A stretch of 64,000 nucleotides of DNA, taken from an uncultured Erythrobacter sp. Its GTDB lineage: Bacteria; Pseudomonadota; Alphaproteobacteria; Sphingomonadales; Sphingomonadaceae. Below, piece after piece: positions 56,853-64,000 of the stretch. Both the position numbers and the translations under genes were made by a program. A model generated the notes under the pieces. It ran no database searches and was not told the origin of the DNA. It saw only the letters and a program-made list of their open reading frames with translations. Where the stretch lies: the NCBI GenBank assembly GCA_913055155.1, contig CAJXJR010000014.1, forward strand, positions 1-64,000, given 5' to 3'. How positions within the stretch are numbered: position 1 is the first letter of the stretch; every line of letters starts with the position of its first letter.

Positions 56853-57161
56853 ATGGCTGCCGACGACGAAGACTACGTTTACGACGAGGAAAGCGGCGAA
56901 TGGATGCCTGCTTCCGAATTCGCCGCCAGGCAGGCCGCTGCCAACCAGGTGGAGGTTCGCGATGCCGTGGGTAACCTGCTGGCCGATGGCGACCAGGTGA
57001 CGCTGGTGAAAGACCTGGAGGTCAAGGGCGCGGGCCAGACGCTGAAGCAGGGCACGCTGATCAAGTCGATACGCCTGACCGGCGATGCGCAGGAAATCGA
57101 CTGCAAGTACCCCGGCATCAAGGGCCTGGTGCTACGCGCGGAGTTTGTGAAGAAGCGCTAG
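56853..57161 (+). CDS. PhnA/YjdM-type protein
   Basis: 102 residues from ATG 56853, preceded by RBS GAAGGAG. The C-terminal PhnA domain is clear: VRDAVGNLLADGDQVTLVKD, LEVKGAGQTLKQGTLIKSIR, DCKYPGIKGLVLRAEFVKK. The N-terminal zinc ribbon of the family is degenerate (no CxxC in this reading). An in-frame ATG at 56766 would add a CPACHGAG segment but lacks an RBS. Despite the name, no phosphonate genes are near. Confidence 0.85.
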   Translation: MAADDEDYVYDEESGEWMPASEFAARQAAANQVEVRDAVGNLLADGDQVTLVKDLEVKGAGQTLKQGTLIKSIRLTGDAQEIDCKYPGIKGLVLRAEFVKKR

Positions 57162-57171
57162 GCGCAGCCGC

Positions 57172-57606
57172 TTACGCGCCATCCTCCTGCTCGATCACCC
57201 GGCCCAGCACGCGGACCTGGCAGCGATCGACACGGTCACCGAAGGCATCGGGCACCAGCAAGGTTTCCACGTCGCCCGTACACACGCTGATGCGGCTGCG
57301 TGTGTCGAGCGCGATCATGCGGCTGAAATCCAGCTCCGGGCACGATCCAATCGTCTCCAACAGCCATTCCTCGCGCACGCCGGTGCGTACATACAGCCGT
57401 TCCTGGCTGCGGGGACCGTTCGGGGCGTTCGAATAACCGTTGATCTCGCGCGTGAAGAAGCACGCGCGGCTGGTATCGATGTTGGCCAGGCTGGCGTCGT
57501 ATTCGTCCGCCTCGGGCCCTTCCATCGGCGCGCAGGCAGCAAGGCCCAGCGCAGCCGCAACCAGCGCGGCGCCGGCAAGGGCAGGTTTCGCGATAATAGA
57601 GGTCAT
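57172..57606 (-). CDS. DUF6491-like lipoprotein, paralogue 1
   Basis: 144 residues from MTSIIAKPALAGAALVAAA, lipobox LAAC. Conserved core: RACFFTREINGYSNAP, GPRSQERLYVRTGVREEWLL, ETIGSCPELDF and ISVCTGD. Shares this core with the gene at 59367. Exported; function unknown. Confidence 0.85.
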   Translation of the reverse strand: MTSIIAKPALAGAALVAAALGLAACAPMEGPEADEYDASLANIDTSRACFFTREINGYSNAPNGPRSQERLYVRTGVREEWLLETIGSCPELDFSRMIALDTRSRISVCTGDVETLLVPDAFGDRVDRCQVRVLGRVIEQEDGA

Positions 57607-57909
57607 GTTCCTTCTCCTCTTTTTCCAAACGACGGCCCTGACCCAGTGTTCCATTGTCACAGCATCCTGTCGCAAGCCTGACACATCCCGCAACAAAGTG
57701 CTGGCAAAGGATACGCTGCGGGCGCACGACGATTCGCGCAGCAATGCAACGGACCGGGAAAACCACCCTGCCCCCGGTCCTCGAGCCCGCCGGACAGCGG
57801 GTAACGCCAGGCATGGCGGTAGATCGCACCAGCACCCCAGCGGCGTTGGTGCGATCCTCGTTTGGGGCCTGCTTGCAAGCGGCTGCGATCTCCCGCACAT
57901 TCCCACGCG
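57607..57909. other. divergent intergenic region, no gene seen
   Basis: About 300 bp between the divergent lipoprotein gene and the Mpo1-like gene. It must hold both promoters; I cannot point to convincing -35/-10 pairs. RBS-like CTCCT lies just before the lipoprotein start on the minus strand. No inverted repeat longer than about 6 bp was noticed. Confidence 0.4.
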
Positions 57910-58260
57910 ATGAGCAGGCAATACACCTCATTCGCCGCGTTCTGGCCGTTCTATCTGCGCGAGCATTCACAGCCTCGCACGCGCGCGCTGCACTATCTGG
58001 GCACCACGCTGGTGTTCGCCGTGGCCCTGTTTGCGCTGTTGACGGGGCGCTGGTGGTTCCTGCTGGCCATGCCGGTGGCCGGCTATTTCTTCGCCTGGCT
58101 CGCCCACTTCACGGTGGAAAAGAACCGCCCGGCCACTTTCACCTATCCGCTGTGGAGCCTGGCTGCGGATTTCCGCATGTACGGGTTGTGGCTTACCGGG
58201 CGCCTGCAGCCCGAGCTTGACCGTGCGGGGGTAAGCAAGGGCGAAGGCCGGCCCGGCTAG
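57910..58260 (+). CDS. DUF962/Mpo1-like membrane protein
   Basis: 116 residues from [20 protein letters not shown]. Family marks: [40 protein letters not shown] and [17 protein letters not shown]. The conserved histidines are those proposed to bind iron in yeast Mpo1, a 2-hydroxy-fatty-acid dioxygenase. Integral membrane; bacterial role untested here. Confidence 0.93.
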   Translation: MSRQYTSFAAFWPFYLREHSQPRTRALHYLGTTLVFAVALFALLTGRWWFLLAMPVAGYFFAWLAHFTVEKNRPATFTYPLWSLAADFRMYGLWLTGRLQPELDRAGVSKGEGRPG

Positions 58261-58263
58261 GCC

Positions 58264-58665
58264 CTAGCCCAGCACCGCGTCGGCCAGCTTGGTGTCGAGA
58301 TACTCGCGCACCTCCACGATCTTGCCGCCTGCCAGCTTGAAGACGAAGCAATAGTCGTTGGCGTAGACCTTGCCGTCCACCGTGTCGGCATGGCCCTTCG
58401 CCAGCACCACCACGTGATCGCCATCGGCCAGCACCAGTTCGGGGATGTTCAGGTATGGCCCGGTGAACTTCGCGAACAGCGGGCCCATCAGGTCGCGTTC
58501 CACATTGGCAAGCCCGCTGACTTCCTTCGACCAGTTGGACGTGCCCATCACCCGCCAGGTGATGCTTTCGTCGAACAGCGGCAGGAAGGCGCTGGGATCG
58601 CCATGTTCCAGCTTGGCAAAGGCCTGTGTCAGCAAAGCGCGGTTGGTTTCGGTGGTGTCGCTCAT
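58264..58665 (-). CDS. SnoaL-like (NTF2-fold) protein
   Basis: 133 residues: NRALLTQAFAKLEHGDPSAF, FDESITWRVMGTSNWSKEVSG and NDYCFVFKLAGGKIVEVREY are typical of ketosteroid-isomerase-related proteins. Cytoplasmic; substrate unknown. It overlaps the upstream DUF3365 gene stop by four bases. Confidence 0.9.
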   Translation of the reverse strand: MSDTTETNRALLTQAFAKLEHGDPSAFLPLFDESITWRVMGTSNWSKEVSGLANVERDLMGPLFAKFTGPYLNIPELVLADGDHVVVLAKGHADTVDGKVYANDYCFVFKLAGGKIVEVREYLDTKLADAVLG

Positions 58666-59276
58666 GTATCGTCCCCTGTTGCAAACCGCTCCGCCGGCCA
58701 GCTGACCAGCAGCGCGCCGCGAAGGTCGCCCGGTTCGAAGCCGGTGGCAAGGTCATCGGGGTAAAGTTCCGCAATGCGTACAGCCAGCGCGGGGTCGACA
58801 TCGGTGCCGTGGCAAGTGGAGCACGGCTGTTCCTGCATCGGTATCGCGCGCAGGTAATTCACCCGCGCCATCTCCCCTTCGCCGCTGCGCCAGACCGTCT
58901 CGGCGGGCTGGCCGTCGACCATGGGCTGCCCGGCGAGGCGGGCATAGTGGGGCGCGATATCATCCGTAACGCGGCCATCGGGGTTGCGGTTGCGATCTGA
59001 CACCCGGCTGACCTGCGCCCCGCTGGCTGCCGACCGTTCGGCGGCAATCTGCGGCGCGACCGCGTGGCACACCTCCACCCCCTGCATCGGCCCGCCTTCG
59101 GCGAACGCCGCGGCAAGCTGGGCCTGCAAGGCCATGCCGTACTCCTGCGCAACCGGCTGCGAGGCCGCGATCACGGCAGCCTCGTCCAGCGCGGCAGGCG
59201 GCGCATCGGGTGCTTCGGCCTGGTTGCAGGCCGCCAGCAGCAGCGGCGCGGCGACCAGCAGTTGGGTGCGGATCAT
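58662..59276 (-). CDS. DUF3365 (Tll0287-like) c-type heme lipoprotein
   Basis: 204 residues. Lipobox LLAAC near the N-terminus. The domain reads GMALQAQLAAAFAEGGPMQG, VEVCHAVAPQIAAE, RNRNPDGRVTDD and ends with the heme-binding CSTCHGTDVDP and ELYPDDLATGFEPGDLRG. Periplasmic sensor or redox protein. Translationally coupled with the SnoaL-like gene. Confidence 0.93.
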   Translation of the reverse strand: MIRTQLLVAAPLLLAACNQAEAPDAPPAALDEAAVIAASQPVAQEYGMALQAQLAAAFAEGGPMQGVEVCHAVAPQIAAERSAASGAQVSRVSDRNRNPDGRVTDDIAPHYARLAGQPMVDGQPAETVWRSGEGEMARVNYLRAIPMQEQPCSTCHGTDVDPALAVRIAELYPDDLATGFEPGDLRGALLVSWPAERFATGDDT

Positions 59277-59366
59277 GGCGAATCTCCTTGAATAGTCACA
59301 AGGACTATCCGGTTCGAAGCACCATGCCTCAAGCCCCTTCGGACCATCCCGCCCGGGCTGCGAAGG

Positions 59367-59756
59367 TCACTCGTCCTCCATCTTGCCCAGCACGCGGGCA
59401 GTGCAGCGCTGGGGTATCCCGCCCAGCGACTGTGGAATCACCAGCGTCACCGTATCCCCGGTGCAGATGCTCGACTGGTGGTCCGGATCGATGCCGATCT
59501 GCAGCGACCAGTCGAGATCCGGGCAACTGCCCATCGTTTCGAGCAGGTAGCGATCGCGCGCCCCGACATTGACGTAGAGCCTGTCGCCACGCGGGCCGTC
59601 GGGCGCTTCGTTGTAGCCATTGACCTGGCTCATGAAGAAGCACGCGCGCTCGGTCGAAAGGCCGGCGATCGGCTCGGGCGGTTCGGCACCATCCTGCACG
59701 CAGGCCGTGGCGGCCAGCGCCAGCAGGGGGGTCAGGACAACAACGCTCTTCAACAT
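59367..59756 (-). CDS. DUF6491-like lipoprotein, paralogue 2
   Basis: 129 residues from MLKSVVVLTPLLALAATAC. Same core as the gene at 57172: RACFFMSQVNGYNEAPDGPR, RLYVNVGARDRYLLETMGSC, ICTGDTVTLVIPQS. About half the core residues match by eye. Divergent from the repeat-protein gene. Confidence 0.85.
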   Translation of the reverse strand: MLKSVVVLTPLLALAATACVQDGAEPPEPIAGLSTERACFFMSQVNGYNEAPDGPRGDRLYVNVGARDRYLLETMGSCPDLDWSLQIGIDPDHQSSICTGDTVTLVIPQSLGGIPQRCTARVLGKMEDE

Positions 59757-59927
59757 CGCACTTCTCCCACTTGTAGTGGAACTCTGCCTAAGGCCTGCCC
59801 GCCGCCGTGCATTGATACGCGTCAACAACCTGAACCGGGCCGTATACGAGGCGTTTGGGGCATGTTCAGATTTGCCGTGCAAGGGTCCCTGGGAGTTCAC
59901 CGAGAATGGCGAAGGGGGGAACCTGCC

Positions 59928-60593
59928 ATGAAACGCGTATTTCGAACCAGCCGCCGATCCTTTATCGCCCGCGTCGTGGGCGCCGCAGCAGCGGGCAGCA
60001 CCGGCATGTTCTCCACCGCTGCACGGGCCCAAGTGACCGATGCCGACAGCGGCCGCTATGCCGATCCCGCCGGTCGCGGACGCGGCAGCGGGCTGACCGA
60101 CAGCGATTCCGGCGCCTATGCCGACCCGGCGGGCAACGGGCGCGGCGGCTACAACTCCGGCATTACCGACAGCGACAGCGGCGCCTATGCCGATCCTGCA
60201 GGCAATGGCCGGGGCCGCAACATCACCGACAGCGATTCCGGCCGCAACGCCGACCCGGCGGGGCGTGGACGCGGCAGCGGCTATACCGACAGCGACAGCG
60301 GCCAGTACGCCGACCCCGCAGGCAACGGACGCGGGCGCAGCGGCGTGACCGACAGCGACACGGGCGCCAATCGCGATCCCGCAGGCCGTGGCCGGGGCAG
60401 CGGGATCACCGACAGCGATTCCGGTCGCAATGCCGACCCGGCAGGACGCGGGCGCGGCGGATACCGCAGCGGCGTGACCGACAGCGACTCCGGCTCCTAC
60501 GCCGATCCCGCCGGCAACGGTCGCGGGCGCGGCTTTACCGACAGCGACGTGGGCCAGTACGCCGACCCGGTGGGGCGTGGGCGCGGCGTGTAG
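59928..60593 (+). CDS. Tat-exported protein of nine Asp/Gly-rich tandem repeats
   Basis: 221 residues. Twin-arginine signal: SRRSFIARVVGAAAAG (RR at 9-10), cleaved near ARAQ. The whole mature protein is nine units of the form TDSDSGxYADPAGxGRG, with spacer variants (SG, GYNSG, RN, RSG, GYRSG, RG). Each unit has DxDxG followed by a further Asp, reminiscent of Ca-binding loops. No Cys, no hydrophobic core; probably disordered without ligand. RBS is weak (GAAGGGGGG). Function unknown. Confidence 0.85.
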   Translation: MKRVFRTSRRSFIARVVGAAAAGSTGMFSTAARAQVTDADSGRYADPAGRGRGSGLTDSDSGAYADPAGNGRGGYNSGITDSDSGAYADPAGNGRGRNITDSDSGRNADPAGRGRGSGYTDSDSGQYADPAGNGRGRSGVTDSDTGANRDPAGRGRGSGITDSDSGRNADPAGRGRGGYRSGVTDSDSGSYADPAGNGRGRGFTDSDVGQYADPVGRGRGV

Positions 60594-60614
60594 CCACCCT
60601 CGCGGCCAACGCCG

Positions 60615-61163
60615 CTATTCCACGTTGAAGCTGCCGCTCACCTCCACCGGCGCTTCGAACATCACCTCCGCATCGGCAGGCATGTCTGCCGCATCCAGCC
60701 GGTCCAGCGTGGCGCTGAAGCTGCCCACGTAAGGGCCGCCTTCCTCGCGCGTGTCGAAGGTCACGATCGTTTCCCCCATGCCGGTGCTTTCCAGCTGGTG
60801 CATCATCGAGCCATCGTGGATGGAGACGTTCTGCACCGACAGCGTTCCGTCCTGCACGGTGATGGAGATATAGGGCATGCCCAGCGATCCATCGTCCTGC
60901 ACGGTCATGCCGGTGAGGTTGAGCGTGGGCACGCCGACGAACTCGCGCTCCTCCGCCCCGCGATCGGCGGGCACGACGAAGGTGTAGACCTCGCCGTCGA
61001 TGGTTGCCTCGATCGTGCCGATGGTCGCTACCGCGTCGCCGCTGTCGCTGTCCTCGGCAGCGGTTTCCGGTGCCGCATCGCCGGCACTGTCCCCGCCGCC
61101 GCAAGCCGCAAGGGCCAGCGCGAGAGCGGGCACGAGTGCGATAGCAGGTTTGCGAATGGTCAT
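60615..61163 (-). CDS. hypothetical lipoprotein
   Basis: 182 residues from MTIRKPAIALVPALALALAAC; lipobox LAAC, acidic Ser/Asp linker, then a beta-rich body ending PVEVSGSFNVE. GGPYVGSFSATLDR and the final strand suggest a small barrel like those of exported transport-associated lipoproteins. Converges on the repeat-protein gene with 21 bp between. Confidence 0.75.
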   Translation of the reverse strand: MTIRKPAIALVPALALALAACGGGDSAGDAAPETAAEDSDSGDAVATIGTIEATIDGEVYTFVVPADRGAEEREFVGVPTLNLTGMTVQDDGSLGMPYISITVQDGTLSVQNVSIHDGSMMHQLESTGMGETIVTFDTREEGGPYVGSFSATLDRLDAADMPADAEVMFEAPVEVSGSFNVE

Positions 61164-61414
61164 GACGGTTTCCCCCTGTTGCAAAGTGATTGCCTGGGGG
61201 AAGTCTAGGGAAAGGCCCGGCGCGCTGCAAACCGCAGGCGGAGGCATGCCCGCGCGGCGTCTGGCGGCGCTAATGTGGAGTACATGGAGCACTGTCCTGA
61301 AGGGAAAGTGTCCGGGGCCGTTTTTCGGGCTGCTTGGGAGGCGGGACGCGGTACGGATGTAAGGCCGGGTCATGCCCGCGAGGGGAGCATGGTGGGTGGG
61401 GTGTAGGGAAGGGG

Positions 61415-61960
61415 CTATGGTTGAAGCAGACGCCGGACTTCGGCCGCAATCTCGTCGATAGTCCTCGGTTCAGCCAGGGCACGAATTCCGGATAATGCAA
61501 TTGTCTTCAGGCTAGGGAGCCTGTCCGCTAAGATCGGGAAAAATTGCCACTGGCTCGGATCTCGGTGATCTGCCTTCGCCAAGTCTGTTAAGGGATGCCA
61601 TCCGAAAACGTAGATTGTCGCGAAGCGTCCGCGCTTCTCGGACCAACTCCCGTCATCTTCGTAACGCCCGCTTCGGGCAGCAATATCGAAACGACCCGGA
61701 TTGGGCCTATCCCCTTCCTTGTGCCAATTCTGCCGAGCCGCCGATTGCTTAACTTCCAACCCAAGACCATCTGCGCGCTCAAAGTCGTATGAGCCCCATC
61801 CGTCAGCGCACCAGCGCCAATCCGGCTCGAGCACCTGAGAAAGAATCGCCTCTACCAATGTTCCTCTAAAGGCGTTCCCAACAAGGGGATTGCCCAACAA
61901 AGAATCGACAAAGCGGCGTTCTAGATCAGCGTCGATATAGCGCTCGCCTATTACTGTCAC
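61415..61960 (-). CDS. PD-(D/E)xK nuclease-like hypothetical protein
   Basis: 181 residues from GTG 61960, four bases inside the end of the RidA gene. The block WGSYDFERADGLGLEVKQSA looks like the nuclease core (Asp 59 or 64, then Glu 69-Val-Lys 71), followed by NWHKEGDRPNPGRFDIAAR and the beta strand GRFATIYVFGWHPL. Fits restriction-endonuclease-like hypothetical proteins. Base composition is visibly A+T-richer than its neighbours, suggesting acquisition. No methylase is adjacent. Confidence 0.65.
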   Translation of the reverse strand: MTVIGERYIDADLERRFVDSLLGNPLVGNAFRGTLVEAILSQVLEPDWRWCADGWGSYDFERADGLGLEVKQSAARQNWHKEGDRPNPGRFDIAARSGRYEDDGSWSEKRGRFATIYVFGWHPLTDLAKADHRDPSQWQFFPILADRLPSLKTIALSGIRALAEPRTIDEIAAEVRRLLQP

Positions 61961-62448
61961 CTCCGGGCCGTGACCTTGATCTCCACCAGCGCCGTCGGCT
62001 CGTAAAGCTCGGTCACACCCACGGCCGTCCAGGCTGGAAAGGGCGCGGTGATATAGCGGTTCTTGACCTCTACGAATTCGTCCAGCTGCGGGCCCATCGG
62101 GCCGTTGTGGAAGGTCTCGAACTCCACCACATCGTCCCATCCCACGCCCGCGCGGGTCAGCGTTTTGCCGATCTGGTCGAAAGCGCGGGTGAAGGCCGGT
62201 TGCATACCCTCGTCACCTTCTTCGGGCACGGCCACCACGCCCGCCTGGATCACTAAGTCGCCCACGATCGCCGCATCGGAGTATCCGACCGTTTCCTGGA
62301 AGGCGAGCGCGTCGGGGTCTTCGGGCATGATCGTCTGGAACGTCGCGGCTTCCGCCTCCGCATCCGGCTCATCTGTTGCCCGCTCGGCGCAGGCAGCGGG
62401 AAGGCAGGCCAGCGGTGTGGCCAGCGACAGTGCGATCAAACGGTTCAT
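61957..62448 (-). CDS. RidA-family protein with lipoprotein signal
   Basis: 163 residues. Lipobox PAAC after an N-terminal hydrophobic stretch, acidic linker, then a RidA/YjgF domain: VGDLVIQAGVVAVPEEGD, AFDQIGKTLTRAGVGWDDVV and APFPAWTAVGVTELYEPTAL, VEIKVTARR. RidA proteins hydrolyse reactive imines in the cytosol; this exported form may have another role. The usual catalytic Arg is not obvious. Confidence 0.88.
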   Translation of the reverse strand: MNRLIALSLATPLACLPAACAERATDEPDAEAEAATFQTIMPEDPDALAFQETVGYSDAAIVGDLVIQAGVVAVPEEGDEGMQPAFTRAFDQIGKTLTRAGVGWDDVVEFETFHNGPMGPQLDEFVEVKNRYITAPFPAWTAVGVTELYEPTALVEIKVTARR

Positions 62449-62518
62449 GCAATCTCCCCCCTTTGAGAAAGCGGGGAGGCTGCACCAAGACAGGCGGGCC
62501 TACAAGAGGCTTGGCGGC

Positions 62519-64000
<1,482 letters not shown>

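Overview
The window looks like a chromosomal segment of an alphaproteobacterium of the order Sphingomonadales, probably close to Erythrobacteraceae or Novosphingobium. This is inferred from high G+C, the SspB-alpha/his/tol gene order, a NOV1-type carotenoid oxygenase, fused gallate-type dioxygenases and many small lipoproteins familiar from that group. No taxonomic marker such as rRNA is present, so the assignment is by gene content only.

Layout. 1-1280: end of a TCA locus (sucC, start of sucD). 1326-11362: an accessory zone between sucC and a tRNA-Ser gene. It holds an orphan ferredoxin-reductase-type flavoprotein, remnants of a CoA-transferase and of ETF-alpha, a severed methylase/helicase N-terminus, two full IS6-family insertion sequences and a third IS end. 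It also holds an A+T-richer hybrid kinase/response regulator pair and an outer-membrane efflux gene beheaded by an IS. 11363-28559: housekeeping and metabolic genes (tRNA-Ser, minimal zincin, cyclophilin, rsh, carotenoid oxygenase, M1 peptidase, GH16, hemF, pdeM, infC, SLC13 carrier, a Cys/Met-metabolism PLP enzyme, lipoproteins). 28948-33392: ybgC-tolQRAB-pal, minus strand. 33490-37329: hisB-hisH-hisA-hisF-hisE-HIT, with a small PEP-CTERM-like membrane peptide inserted. 37436-45569: sspB, gmk, a lipoprotein-type subtilisin autotransporter, dapD, small proteins and a dipeptidase. 45601-50695: an aromatic-catabolism-like patch in which two paralogous LigB-LigA fusion (gallate-type) dioxygenases bracket a cytochrome c'/cytochrome b561 pair, followed by a frameshifted TauD/TfdA dioxygenase. 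50829-62448: an array of small envelope proteins and lipoproteins, including a Tat-exported protein made of nine TDSDSG-type repeats. 62519-64000: thiC, running off the window.

How it fits together: most of the window is stable core chromosome with tightly packed operons (ATGA overlaps in tol and his). The accessory zone next to tRNA-Ser shows repeated IS6-driven rearrangement. The most noteworthy signals are the paired dioxygenases with candidate operators, the repeat protein at 59928, the non-ATG start of infC, an RBS-sequestering hairpin before the PLP enzyme, the chimeric gene debris behind sucC, and a single-base frameshift in the TauD-like gene. Base-composition statements are by eye, not calculated.
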